Assembly: GCA_963729695.1 (NCBI GenBank)
Contig: CAVSOT010000003.1
Coordinates: forward strand, 806,001 to 870,000
From: PALSA-693 sp963729695
GTDB taxonomy: Bacteria > Actinomycetota > Acidimicrobiia > Acidimicrobiales > Palsa-688
DNA length: 64,000 nucleotides
Reading direction: 5' to 3'
Made by a program: the position numbers and the translations under genes
Notes under the pieces: generated by a model
What the model was told of the DNA's origin: nothing
Databases searched by the model: none
The model's input: the letters and a program-made list of their open reading frames with translations, nothing else
In this document: positions 41,749-51,011 of the stretch, one piece after another
Numbering within the stretch: position 1 is the stretch's first letter
Layout: every line of letters starts with the position of its first letter

Positions 41749-44643
41749 TTAGGCGCGGACTGCGCTCGTGGGCGCGGCGAGAGCGGCCGGTAGCGCCGTC
41801 CGGGCCTTGACGTCGAGCTTATAGAACACGTGGGTGAGGTGGCCCTCCACGGTGCGGGCGGTGACGAACAGTGTTTGGGCGATCTGGCGGTTTGTAAGCC
41901 CTTCGGCCGCCAGTTCGGCGATGCGCAGCTCGCTGGCGGTGAGCGCTTCGAGCCCGGTAAGCAGGGCTCGGCGCGGCCGGGCCCCGGTGGCACGCAGCTC
42001 GGTTTCGGCCCTTAGGGCGAGGGGTTCGGCGCCGAGGTGGTGGGCGGCGTCGACCGCTTGGCGGAGAAGTTGGCGCGCCTCGACTCGGTGGTTGCCGCGA
42101 CGGAGGTGGGCGCCGAGGTCGGCCAGGGCGCGTGCGTGTTCGAGGCGGGTATCGGGACCGGCGAGCACGTCGATCGCCTCGCGCAGCAGGGCCTCGCCCC
42201 GATGGCCGCCGGCTACGAGCCCGGCGGCTCGCAGCGCCACGCCGAGGGCGCGTGGGGCCCCGAAGGCACGGGCTAGCTCGAGCTCTTCGTCGCTGAGGCG
42301 TCGCGCCGTGTCGCGTTCACCAAGGGCCAGAGCGGCCAGGGCGGCGTCGGAACGCCACGATAGGTAGCACGGGCTCCCGGTCAGGCCGCCGGTGGCGATC
42401 TCACCGGCCGCCCGCAGGTCGCAGAGTGCCTCGGCGAAGCGAAGCTGCGCGAACCGAAGACGGCCCCGGGCGTGGCGCAGTATCACGGCGGTCTGTGACG
42501 TGCCGGGGAGGTCGACCGCCAGGGGCTCGAGAGTCCGCTCAGCCTCGTCGAGTTCGCCCCGCTCAACCAGCACGTCGACGAGTACGCTCGTCGCCCGGTT
42601 GCGCAATAGCCGCGGAGCCGACGGGCCGGGGGCGTCGAGCAGGGCCCGCGCATCGGCCTCGGCTGCGGTCAAGTCGCCGCGCCGGGAAGCGAGCCAGGCC
42701 CGTTGGGCCAACACTGCGGGAAGGATCATCCCGTTGGCGGAAGTCTGGGCCTCAGCCACGGCGGCGTCGGCCAGCGCCTGCGCGGCGTCGTAGCGCTCGG
42801 CCCACAGCAGCGTCACCACGGCGCTCGGGTGGCGAAACGCACCGCCAGGTAACCAGGGCGGGTCGCCTGGCTCGGGGAGTGGTCCCGTGCCGGCGGTGAT
42901 GGCCCGGAGCGCCAGGTCGGCTACCCGGTCGGCCGGCTCGTTGGCCAGCGCGGCCACGTACGCTGCCGCCGCCACACATTGGCGCGGGACCGATCTTTCC
43001 GTAGCCCACACGAGCAGTGCCTCGGCTCGCTCGGCTATCAACGGCGCGGTGGCGGCATCACCCACCCCGCAGGCGACTGCCATGGCCTCCAACGTCAAAC
43101 GGCCTTCCGCGTCCCTGCCGCGGAGGCGGGCGGCCAGGCCATCGCACACCTCGATCGCCTCGCCGGCCCGCTCGTGCCAACGCAGTGCATTCGCGAACAG
43201 CAGCGCGACCGCGATGCGGGTCGTGTCGTCGCCGGCCGACTCCATCGCCTCTTCCAGTTGGTCGGGCCAGCCTGGCTGTCCGGCACTGAACTCGGCCAGA
43301 CCGAGCTCCAGCAACAGGCCCGCCCCCGCCTCAGGCGATGGTTGCTCGGCCAAAGCCCGGCTTAGGTAGGCAACCGCTGATTCCGGTGCACCTCGCGCCG
43401 TTGCCTCCCAGGCTGCAGCGCGCAGCTGTTCGACCGTCCAGTCGTCGCCTGCCGGGACGGTCGCCAGCAGGTGCTCAGCGACGCGGGCCGGGTTGGCGTG
43501 GGCTTCGGCTAGCAGCCTGGCGGCGCGCCCGTGCGCTTCGGCCCGGTCGGCCGCCGCCGTGTCACGGTAGACGACGCCGCGCAGGAGTGGATGGGCGAAA
43601 CACAGCGGAACCTCGTCGAGCACGCCCGCCTCGACCAGCACATCGGCGGCCCGCGCTGCGTCGGGGGGTGGAAGCTCGGCTAGCTGGGCCGCCTGATCGA
43701 ACTCGGCCCGCTCCAAAACAGCCACCGCCCGGGCCAGGCGGGCCGCGTCAGGACCCAGCCGCGCGAGGCGCAGCATCGCCCAGCGGCTCAAGCTAACGGT
43801 GGCGACATCCCGTAGTTTGGCTGCCGACGCGCCGACAGGGGCGATGCACTCCTCTCTCAGAGCTTCGACCAGCGTGCGGACCAGAAATGGGGTACCGCCC
43901 GTCGCCTCCCAGCACGCCATCGCGAACTCAGGTTCGGGCTCGACACCCAAGCCGACCGCCACCAGCGTGCCTACCCCTCCCGGACTGAGCGGACCTACCG
44001 TGACCACCTCGGTCGCCGCATCCAAGGTCAGGGCGGCCAGCAGCTCCCGACTGTGTCCGGCCTCGGCCGGCCGGGCCCCGAGCAGCACTGCGGCATGCAG
44101 CTCCTCCAGGCGGGGCAGCAAAAAAGCCAAAAAGCGAAGCGACGCTCCGTCAGCCCAATGGGCGTCATCCACCACCAACGCCAAGGGGTGTTGCGCGGTC
44201 AGGTTGACGCACAACCAGTACAGCCCGTGTAGCACAGCGAAGGACGGGTCCGGAGCAATAGGGGCGGCCGCAGCTGCGCCGTCACCCGCGCCAGGAAGAC
44301 CCAGCAGCCGTGCCGCTACCCCGGGCGGCCCATCCAAGAGCTGGGAGCGCTCCTCCTCCGACGCTCCCGCCACCACCGGCTCGACCAGCTGGCGCACCAC
44401 CCCGAACGCGAACCCACGCTCCAGCTCAGCCCCACGCGCTCGCAGTACCCGGAAACCCTCTCCCTCTGCCGCGTCTCGGGCGACCGCCAACAACACGGTC
44501 TTGCCGATCCCAGGCGGCCCCTCCACCATCAGCGCTCCCCCACGACCTTGCTGGGCCCGCTGCAGGCTCCGCCTGATCCGCTCCAATTCCCGGTCGCGCT
44601 CGAGCAGCAAAGCACCGTGCTCGCCCTCGGCCGAGATCACCAA
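41749..44643 (-). CDS. LAL-type large ATP-binding LuxR regulator
   Basis: A 964-residue protein. An AAA/STAND ATPase spans the N terminus with Walker A GPPGIGKT (42-49) and Walker B LALVVDDAHWADGASLRFL. A long TPR-like helical middle (about 400-870) is rich in Ala, Arg and Glu. The C-terminal LuxR HTH (about 895-955) reads LTASELRIAELAAEGLTNRQ and IAQTLFVTARTVEGHLTHVF. LAL proteins act as ATP-dependent activators of carbohydrate or secondary-metabolite genes. It is divergent from the SDR gene across a 217-base gap. Confidence 0.93.
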   Translation of the reverse strand: MVISAEGEHGALLLERDRELERIRRSLQRAQQGRGGALMVEGPPGIGKTVLLAVARDAAEGEGFRVLRARGAELERGFAFGVVRQLVEPVVAGASEEERSQLLDGPPGVAARLLGLPGAGDGAAAAAPIAPDPSFAVLHGLYWLCVNLTAQHPLALVVDDAHWADGASLRFLAFLLPRLEELHAAVLLGARPAEAGHSRELLAALTLDAATEVVTVGPLSPGGVGTLVAVGLGVEPEPEFAMACWEATGGTPFLVRTLVEALREECIAPVGASAAKLRDVATVSLSRWAMLRLARLGPDAARLARAVAVLERAEFDQAAQLAELPPPDAARAADVLVEAGVLDEVPLCFAHPLLRGVVYRDTAAADRAEAHGRAARLLAEAHANPARVAEHLLATVPAGDDWTVEQLRAAAWEATARGAPESAVAYLSRALAEQPSPEAGAGLLLELGLAEFSAGQPGWPDQLEEAMESAGDDTTRIAVALLFANALRWHERAGEAIEVCDGLAARLRGRDAEGRLTLEAMAVACGVGDAATAPLIAERAEALLVWATERSVPRQCVAAAAYVAALANEPADRVADLALRAITAGTGPLPEPGDPPWLPGGAFRHPSAVVTLLWAERYDAAQALADAAVAEAQTSANGMILPAVLAQRAWLASRRGDLTAAEADARALLDAPGPSAPRLLRNRATSVLVDVLVERGELDEAERTLEPLAVDLPGTSQTAVILRHARGRLRFAQLRFAEALCDLRAAGEIATGGLTGSPCYLSWRSDAALAALALGERDTARRLSDEELELARAFGAPRALGVALRAAGLVAGGHRGEALLREAIDVLAGPDTRLEHARALADLGAHLRRGNHRVEARQLLRQAVDAAHHLGAEPLALRAETELRATGARPRRALLTGLEALTASELRIAELAAEGLTNRQIAQTLFVTARTVEGHLTHVFYKLDVKARTALPAALAAPTSAVRA

Positions 44644-44752
44644 CCCACCCTACGTCGAGCCGGTGCGGCTCGCCCGAGGGCCGACCCCGGACGCCCGCGG
44701 CCGACATTTCGATCGCCTCCACAAGGCCCAAGCGGAAAACCAGGGGGAGGTG

Positions 44753-44769
44753 CCGGGGGGTTCCCCCGG
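44753..44769. terminator. GC-rich hairpin in LAL/SDR divergent region
   Basis: CCGGGGG-GTT-CCCCCGG is a perfect 7-bp stem between two divergent genes. Because no gene ends here it is more likely a regulatory structure than a terminator. Confidence 0.3.
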
Positions 44770-44860
44770 TGCGAATACGAGGGCAGCGGATCGAACATGG
44801 AGCCGGCCATCGCCGAGCGCGACGATGATTCCAGCGAGCGAATTCGAACACGGAGGGACG

Positions 44861-45637
44861 ATGGCACGGGTACTGGTCACCGGCTCGAGCGACGGCCTCG
44901 GATTGATGGCGGCCGAGCTGCTCGCCCATGTCGGCCACACGGTCACCCTGCACGCGCGCAACGGTCAGCGAGCCGGTGACGCTCGTCGGGCCCTCTCGAC
45001 GGCCGAGCACGTCGTCGTCGGCGACTTGACCAGCATCGAGGGGACCCGCCAAGTCGCCGGGCAAGCCAACGAGCTCGGACGCTACGACGCCGTAATCCAC
45101 AACGCAGGCCTCGGTTATCGCGAGCCCCGGCGCATCGCGACTGTCGACGGACTCTCTCACGTCTTCGCCGTCAACGTTTTGGCCCCATACCTGCTGACCG
45201 CCCTGATCACTCCGCCTAGCCGGCTGGTGTACCTCAGCTCGGGCATGCACAGAGGTGGCAACCCGGACCTCGACGACCTCCAATGGGCCGGCCGCCCCTG
45301 GAACGGGGCCCAGGCCTACGCAGACAGCAAGCTCTTCGACGTCGTGGTGGCCTTCGCCGTCGCTCGCCGCTGGCCCGCCGTGCTCTCCAATGCCCTCGAG
45401 CCCGGCTGGGTGCCGACCAAGATGGGTGGACTCAGCGCCCCCGACGATCTCTCCTTGGCTGCGGTGACCCAGGTCTGGCTGGCGGTGAGCGACGATCCCG
45501 CAGCGACCGTAACGGGCAATTACTTCTACCACCAGCAGCCCCGTGCCGTTCACCCAGCAGCCCGCTCAGTCGAGATTCAAGACAGGCTGCTTGACGACTG
45601 CGCCGAGCTCACCGGGGTCGTGCTCCCAAATCCCTAA
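44861..45637 (+). CDS. Short-chain dehydrogenase/reductase
   Basis: 258 residues from ATG 44861 with GGAGGGAC just upstream. The Rossmann motif VLVTGSSDGLGLMAAELL, the structural NAG of VIHNAGLGY, the catalytic Ser in VYLSSGMHRGG and the YxxxK site AYADSK identify a classical SDR. The C terminus (GNYFYHQQPRAVHP) is typical of SDRs that reduce small carbonyl compounds. It is followed 37 bases later by an amidohydrolase, so both are likely under LAL control. Confidence 0.9.
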   Translation: MARVLVTGSSDGLGLMAAELLAHVGHTVTLHARNGQRAGDARRALSTAEHVVVGDLTSIEGTRQVAGQANELGRYDAVIHNAGLGYREPRRIATVDGLSHVFAVNVLAPYLLTALITPPSRLVYLSSGMHRGGNPDLDDLQWAGRPWNGAQAYADSKLFDVVVAFAVARRWPAVLSNALEPGWVPTKMGGLSAPDDLSLAAVTQVWLAVSDDPAATVTGNYFYHQQPRAVHPAARSVEIQDRLLDDCAELTGVVLPNP

Positions 45638-45674
45638 ACGCTCTCAAGTGCCGAAGAAAGGTGGGTGAACCACG

Positions 45675-46991
45675 ATGCCCAACGAACTTCTCATTAAAGG
45701 TGGCCACGTCGTCACCATGGATCCCGGGCTCGGGGACCAGCCCGACACGGACGTCCTCGTTCGTGATGGAGTTATCGTCGACGTCCGACCTGGACTCGAG
45801 ACGTCCGCTCCACATGCCGCGGTGATCGAGGCCAAGGGTCGGCTCGTCATTCCGGGCCTCGTCGACACCCACCGCCACGTGTGGCAGGGAGCGATCGGCG
45901 GGTTCACCCCCCAGATAACAGGGGCCGGCTACGGGCCAGCAGTGCTGACTGGGATCGGCCCCAAATACAGCGCAGATGATGTCTACGCCGGAACCCTATG
46001 GGGTGCCCTGCAGGCCTTGGACGCGGGGATTACCACGATCGCCGATTGGGCTCACAACCTCCAGTCCGCGGCACACGCCGATGCCGACCTACGCGGCCTG
46101 CAAGAGTCCGGGATCCGGGGCTACTTCCTCTACGGCGGCCCCGGACCGGCAAGCGACGATGCGAACCCGCCGCACCCCCTGGACGCTCGCCGCTTGCGCG
46201 ACGAGCAATTTCCATCCGGGAGCAATGGGCGACTGCGGATGGGCATGGCGCTACGCGGACCGTGCTTCACCACTCCGGAACGTAACGCCGAAGACTTCGC
46301 GTTCGCCCGCGACCTCGGACTTCCGATCTCACTGCACGTGGGCATGGCCGGCACCTCCGACGCCGTGACCACCCTTCAGCGTGACGGTCTGCTCGGCGCC
46401 GATGTGAATTACGCACACGGCTGCATGCTGACAGAAAAGGAGTTCGACCTGATCGCGGCAAGCCACGGGACCTTGTCGATCACCCCGTCCACGGACATGC
46501 TGATGCAGTTCGGGACCTTCCCCGGAACTGGCCCCGCCCTCCAACGGGGCATCCTTTCGGGTTTGGGCGTCGACACCATCTGCTCGGCTGGGACCGACCT
46601 GTTCTCCGAGATGCGCTTGGCGCTCGCCGCGGAGCGATCCCGGGCCAGCGCCCCAGCGCTGGCTCGGGGGGAGCAGGTCCCGACCGTCGACCTTCACCAG
46701 CGAGACATGCTTCGACTGGCCACTCTGGACGGCGCGCGTGTGTGGAATCTTGACGACCAGATCGGGAGCCTCACCCCAGGCAAGCAGGCCGACATCGCCA
46801 TCATCGACATGCGCTCCCCCCACCTCGATGGGTTCGGCGACCCCGTGGCGGTCATGGTGCTCGGGGCTGGACCGGCCGATGTCGAAACGGTGATCGTCGG
46901 AGGCGACATCGTCAAGCGAGACGGGAGGCTGGTCGGTGCCCACGTCGACTGGGCCCGGAAGCTCATGCACGAAACACGCGTTCGCCTGTGA
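45675..46991 (+). CDS. Amidohydrolase-superfamily deaminase/hydrolase (TrzA/AtzF-like)
   Basis: A 438-residue metal-dependent hydrolase. Key sites are the HxH motif VDTHRHVWQGAIGG, the His of PISLHVGMAG, the His of NYAHGCMLTEKEF and the Asp of CSAGTDLFSEMRLAL. The C-terminal composite domain (LTPGKQADIAIIDMRSPHLD) is typical of 5-methylthioadenosine/s-triazine/cytosine-type deaminases. The substrate is not predictable; an N-heterocycle is likely. It is co-directional with the SDR upstream and convergent with the HrpB gene. Confidence 0.88.
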   Translation: MPNELLIKGGHVVTMDPGLGDQPDTDVLVRDGVIVDVRPGLETSAPHAAVIEAKGRLVIPGLVDTHRHVWQGAIGGFTPQITGAGYGPAVLTGIGPKYSADDVYAGTLWGALQALDAGITTIADWAHNLQSAAHADADLRGLQESGIRGYFLYGGPGPASDDANPPHPLDARRLRDEQFPSGSNGRLRMGMALRGPCFTTPERNAEDFAFARDLGLPISLHVGMAGTSDAVTTLQRDGLLGADVNYAHGCMLTEKEFDLIAASHGTLSITPSTDMLMQFGTFPGTGPALQRGILSGLGVDTICSAGTDLFSEMRLALAAERSRASAPALARGEQVPTVDLHQRDMLRLATLDGARVWNLDDQIGSLTPGKQADIAIIDMRSPHLDGFGDPVAVMVLGAGPADVETVIVGGDIVKRDGRLVGAHVDWARKLMHETRVRL

Positions 46992-47115
46992 AGCGACCGA
47001 AGACGTCGAGGAGGATGGAGCTCCCATGGGGGAGGCACTCCAGCCGAGACAGTTCGGGTCTACACCTTGACGGACCCGGCGGCCGTAAGGGCCCGTGACT
47101 TCTGATGCCGGCGGG

Positions 47116-49620
47116 TCAGCGACGGACCCGCCGGGGTTTCGGTACCGGGCTGGTGGAGGGGTCCACGGGCCAGTCGTGTTTGGGGTAGCGGCCGGCCATG
47201 TCCTTGCGAACCTGTGGCCAGGAGCCGCGCCAGAAGGCGGGCAGGTCGGTGGTGACTTGGATGGGCCGGCCGGCGGGGGAGAGGACCTCAACGGTCAGGG
47301 GGACGTTGCCGCCGGCGATAGTCGGGTGGATAGTGGTGCCATACAGGTCCTGGGCGCGCGCCGAGATGCGGGGCCTGTCGCCGCTGTAGTCGATGGGTAG
47401 GCGCCGGCCGCCGGCCGGCTCGATGGTGGCCGGCGCCACGCGGTCGAGTTCGCCGGCCCGAGATCCCAGGGCGGCGCGGATGGCCCGGGCCGGGTCGATG
47501 CGGGCCAGGTCGGCCCGGCCGGTGGCCTGGCGCAGGGCGTCACCGAGCCACTCGTTTGCTTGCCCGGCCAGGGCCTGGTCCGAGACGTCGGGCCAGCGCT
47601 GGCCCAAGGCCCTTTTGGCCCAGCCCACCCGGTTCTGCAGGGCCCGGGCCGAGGCCGTCCAGCCGAGCACGCCAAGCCCGGTATCGATGGCCCGGGCGAT
47701 GAGCGCGGCTGTGGTTTCGGGGCCCGGACGGGCGGTTCCTCGAGTTGTGGCGAGGACGAGGGCGTCAAGGGTACGTTCGGTGACCGCTCGCAGGTCGTCG
47801 GAAGCCTCGTCCCATTCCAGGCGGACCACGTCGCGGACATCGTCGCCTCCGATGCGCTCGACTTCGTCGCGGTCGAGTGGAGCGGCCAGACGGATCCGGC
47901 CGTCGGCCCGGCCCGGGCCGCCCTCGCCACCGTCGATGTCGGCGGCCACCAGCCAGGCGGTGCCGGCCAGGGGATCGTGGTCGGCCAGGACCGCGCCACC
48001 CCCGTGGCGGAGGCGATAGCGGTTGCCGCCGCGAGCCTGAGCGATGCGGTCCGGGTAAGCGGCGGCGAGGAGGGCTCCGGGGTCGGCGTCCTCCTGGTCT
48101 TCCGCAGGGCGGCCGGCCCGACGCGTCAGCTCCTCCGCCCGGCGGCGCACAGTCGCCAAGGTGGCCCGGTCCACGCGGGCAGGCGGCGGGCTATGGCGAC
48201 GCAGAACGTCCAGGCGCGAGGCCACGTCGGCGGTGGGGCCCGAGCCGTCGCGGCGGAAGATGTCGCGTTCGGAGAGCAGGGCGGCCAGAAGACCGGCGGT
48301 GTGCCGGGCCGGCGCCGGGGCGGCGAGCAGCATCGCCCCCAGCCGGGGGTGGAGCGGTAGGGCGGAGAGACGCCGGCCCTGCGCAGTGGGCCGGCCGCCA
48401 TCAGTAGCGCCGAGCTCTTCGAGCAACTCCTTCGCTATCTCGAGAGCAGCGGGCGGCGGCGGGTTGAGCCATTTCAGTTCGCCCGGGGCCGCCCCCCATA
48501 CGGCCAGCTCCAGAGCCAACCCGGCCAAGTCGGTGCTGACGATCTCGGGATCGGGCCACGGGTGGCGGGTGGCGTGCTCTGATTCAGACCAGAGGCGGTA
48601 GGCCAGGCCCGGGCCCAGGCGCCCAGCCCGTCCGGCCCTCTGATCCGCTGACGCCTTCGAGGCCACCATGGTGCGCAGCCTGGTCAGGCCGCTGGCCGGA
48701 TCGTAGGAAGGACGGCGGGCCAGGCCGGCGTCGATCACCACTCCAACCCCTTCCACCGTCACGCTGGTCTCCGCCAGGTCCGTGGCCACCACGACTCTCC
48801 TCCGGGGCCCGGCCCGCAGCGCCCGATCCTGCTCGTCGCCCGGGAGGCTGCCGTGGAGGGGCAGGACGTCGACCCCATCGGGATCGCCCAGGGCGGCGGT
48901 GACAGCCCGGATCTCACCCACGCCAGGAAGGAACACGAGCACATCCCCCCGGTCAACCTCCAGGGCGGCGCCCACCGCCCGGGCCACGCCTAGCGCCAGG
49001 CGGCCCCCGGGACGCAGGGGCGCCCACCGGATCTCGACAGGGAACGAACGGCCGGCGCTGATGACGACGGGGGCCCCGCCGAGGAGTTGGGCGATGGGCC
49101 CAGTGGCGATGGTCGCCGACATGGCCATCACCCGCAGGTCGGGACGGAGCACCTCGCGGGCGTCAAGGGTCAAGGCCAGGCCCAGATCGGTCTGCAAGTG
49201 CCGCTCGTGGAACTCGTCGAAGACGACCATCCCCACGCCGGGCAAGGAAGGGTCCGACTGCAGGCGGCGGGTCAGTATCCCCTCGGTCACCACTTCGATC
49301 CGGGTGGCCTTGCCGGTGCGCCGTTCGTCTCTCGTCGTGTAGCCGACCGTCCCGCCGACGTTCCCGCCCAAAAGAGCCGACATGCGAGTCGCCGCGGCGC
49401 GTGCCGCTACCCGCCGGGGTTCCAGGACGACGATCTTCCCGTCCCCCAGCCAATCCTCGTCGAGCAGCCGCAGTGGGACCACCGTCGTCTTGCCGGCGCC
49501 GGCCTCGGCCGTCAACACCGCCGTGCCACCCGCCAGGGCGGACCGCAACTCCGGGATGACCTCCTCTACCGGCAATCCGGTGGGGGCAGGTCCCTTCCGG
49601 ACGACAGTCACCCGACGCAC
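47116..49620 (-). CDS. hrpB: ATP-dependent helicase HrpB
   Basis: An 834-residue DExH helicase. Motifs in order are TAEAGAGKTTVVPLRLLDED (Walker A, about 38-46), VVFDEFHERHLQTDLGLAL (DEFH, about 135-138), VMAMSATI, DLAETSVTVEGVGVVIDAGL and QRAGRAGRLGPGLAYRLWSE (motif VI). A winged-helix and HA2 domain follows, then the HrpB-specific C-terminal domain ending PVEVLSPAGRPIQVTTDL-like and LPAFWRGSWPQVRKDMAGRY. Length and tail match HrpB rather than HrpA. It is probably an RNA helicase in the cytoplasm. The gene stands alone. Confidence 0.93.
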   Translation of the reverse strand: MRRVTVVRKGPAPTGLPVEEVIPELRSALAGGTAVLTAEAGAGKTTVVPLRLLDEDWLGDGKIVVLEPRRVAARAAATRMSALLGGNVGGTVGYTTRDERRTGKATRIEVVTEGILTRRLQSDPSLPGVGMVVFDEFHERHLQTDLGLALTLDAREVLRPDLRVMAMSATIATGPIAQLLGGAPVVISAGRSFPVEIRWAPLRPGGRLALGVARAVGAALEVDRGDVLVFLPGVGEIRAVTAALGDPDGVDVLPLHGSLPGDEQDRALRAGPRRRVVVATDLAETSVTVEGVGVVIDAGLARRPSYDPASGLTRLRTMVASKASADQRAGRAGRLGPGLAYRLWSESEHATRHPWPDPEIVSTDLAGLALELAVWGAAPGELKWLNPPPPAALEIAKELLEELGATDGGRPTAQGRRLSALPLHPRLGAMLLAAPAPARHTAGLLAALLSERDIFRRDGSGPTADVASRLDVLRRHSPPPARVDRATLATVRRRAEELTRRAGRPAEDQEDADPGALLAAAYPDRIAQARGGNRYRLRHGGGAVLADHDPLAGTAWLVAADIDGGEGGPGRADGRIRLAAPLDRDEVERIGGDDVRDVVRLEWDEASDDLRAVTERTLDALVLATTRGTARPGPETTAALIARAIDTGLGVLGWTASARALQNRVGWAKRALGQRWPDVSDQALAGQANEWLGDALRQATGRADLARIDPARAIRAALGSRAGELDRVAPATIEPAGGRRLPIDYSGDRPRISARAQDLYGTTIHPTIAGGNVPLTVEVLSPAGRPIQVTTDLPAFWRGSWPQVRKDMAGRYPKHDWPVDPSTSPVPKPRRVRR

Positions 49621-49687
49621 GCTAGGAGCCGCGGTGCACCAGTTACCACAAGTCTGGTGGGCTTTATGTCCCTCCGGTCAGAGTGGT

Positions 49688-50923
49688 TCAGGGCCTGCGG
49701 GCGTGGAAGGTGCGGCGTAGGTCGCTCACCCAGGCGTCGGGGTTTTCCCAGGGGATGAAGTGACCGCCGTGGTCGTGGGCGTTGACGTTGACGTGGTTGA
49801 ACCAACCCGCTTGCGGACTGGCCTTGAAGGCGCGGACGCGCTCGTCGGCGGTGTGGATGCCAGGTGGGTTCTCGTAGGTGACGAAGGTGAGGCCGACCGG
49901 GGCCTGCACGACGGGGGTGCGGTCGTGAGACGGGGCCCAGGGGTAGCGGTTGGCGTTGGCGTAGTACCGCATTGACGTGGCGATGGAGTTATTCACCCAG
50001 TAGATGGTGGCGTGGGTGAGCAGGTCGTCCTTGGTGAAGACGGACTCGACGTCGCCGCCGTTGTCGCTCCAGGCGTTCCAGCGCTCCAGCAGCCAGGCCA
50101 GGAGTCCGGCGGGGGAGTCGCTCAGCCCGTGGGCCAGGGTGGCGCCATCGAGCATGTGCACGGCGAGGTGGGACGCCGATCGGTGGTCCCGCTCGATGAT
50201 GCGGGCGCGGATGTCAGAGGGCTGGTCGTCGGTGAGCGGGGCCCTCTGAGCCAAGTCCCAGGCGCGGGGACCGGTGAAGAAGTCGAGCGGCAGACCGGAG
50301 CCGATGTGGATGCCGTACAGCTCGTCGGCGTACTTGTGGCCGAGCTGGCTGGAGACGATGGCGCCGATGTCGCAGCCACCGGCGGCGTATTTCTCATATC
50401 CCAGGGTCTCCGTCATCAGGGTGTGCCACAGGTCGGCGACCTTCCAGAAGTTGACGCCCGGAAAGCCGGTGAGCGGCCCGGGGAAGCCGAAGCCGGGCAG
50501 AGACGGCACGATGACGTCGAACGCGTCGGCGGGGTCGCTGCCGAACGCGGCCGGGTCGGCGAGCGGGTCGATCACCTTCGACCAGTGCCAGAACGTCCAC
50601 GGCCAGCCGTGGGTGAGAACCAACGGGATCGGGCGGGGGCCTCGGCCGGGCCTGCGCATGAAGTGCACCGGGACACCGGCGACACTCACCTGGTAGTTCT
50701 CGTACCCGTTGATGGCAGCCTCGGCTTGGGGCCAGTCGTAGTCGTCCCGCCAATACGCCACCAGCTCACGCAAATAACTCTCCGGGACACCGTAGAACCA
50801 GTTTTCATTCCCCTCGTCGAGCGGCGGACGGGTCAGTGAAAGACGGGCGCGCAGGTCGTCGAGAACCTCGTCGGACACATGGATCGGGGTGAGCTCCAGA
50901 GGGAACGCGAGCGGGGAGGTCAT
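49688..50923 (-). CDS. Epoxide hydrolase (EHN alpha/beta-hydrolase)
   Basis: 411 residues from ATG 50923; an open frame continues upstream but is not protein-like. The EHN N-terminal domain (VLDDLRARLSLTRPPLDEGN) is followed by an alpha/beta-hydrolase with oxyanion loop LTHGWPWTFWHW, nucleophile elbow GGCDIGAIVSS (Asp) and terminal His in NAHDHGGHFIPWENP. Asp rather than Ser at the nucleophile supports true epoxide hydrolysis. A paralogue lies at 52297-53427; the HNH gene between them is on the same strand. Confidence 0.9.
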   Translation of the reverse strand: MTSPLAFPLELTPIHVSDEVLDDLRARLSLTRPPLDEGNENWFYGVPESYLRELVAYWRDDYDWPQAEAAINGYENYQVSVAGVPVHFMRRPGRGPRPIPLVLTHGWPWTFWHWSKVIDPLADPAAFGSDPADAFDVIVPSLPGFGFPGPLTGFPGVNFWKVADLWHTLMTETLGYEKYAAGGCDIGAIVSSQLGHKYADELYGIHIGSGLPLDFFTGPRAWDLAQRAPLTDDQPSDIRARIIERDHRSASHLAVHMLDGATLAHGLSDSPAGLLAWLLERWNAWSDNGGDVESVFTKDDLLTHATIYWVNNSIATSMRYYANANRYPWAPSHDRTPVVQAPVGLTFVTYENPPGIHTADERVRAFKASPQAGWFNHVNVNAHDHGGHFIPWENPDAWVSDLRRTFHARRP

Positions 50924-51011
50924 TGCGTCGTTGCATACTACGGGTGGCCGTTGCTGCCGGGGTCGCCGGCATCTCGACGTCCGGGAGCGCGCCGTTCGTC
51001 TTGGCCCGATG

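Noticed and set aside
43799..44860. Long N-terminal extension of the SDR gene through the LAL gene region
   Set aside because: The extension is Ser/Arg/Pro-rich and antisense to the LAL regulator. ATG 44861 has a good ribosome site and the standard SDR start.
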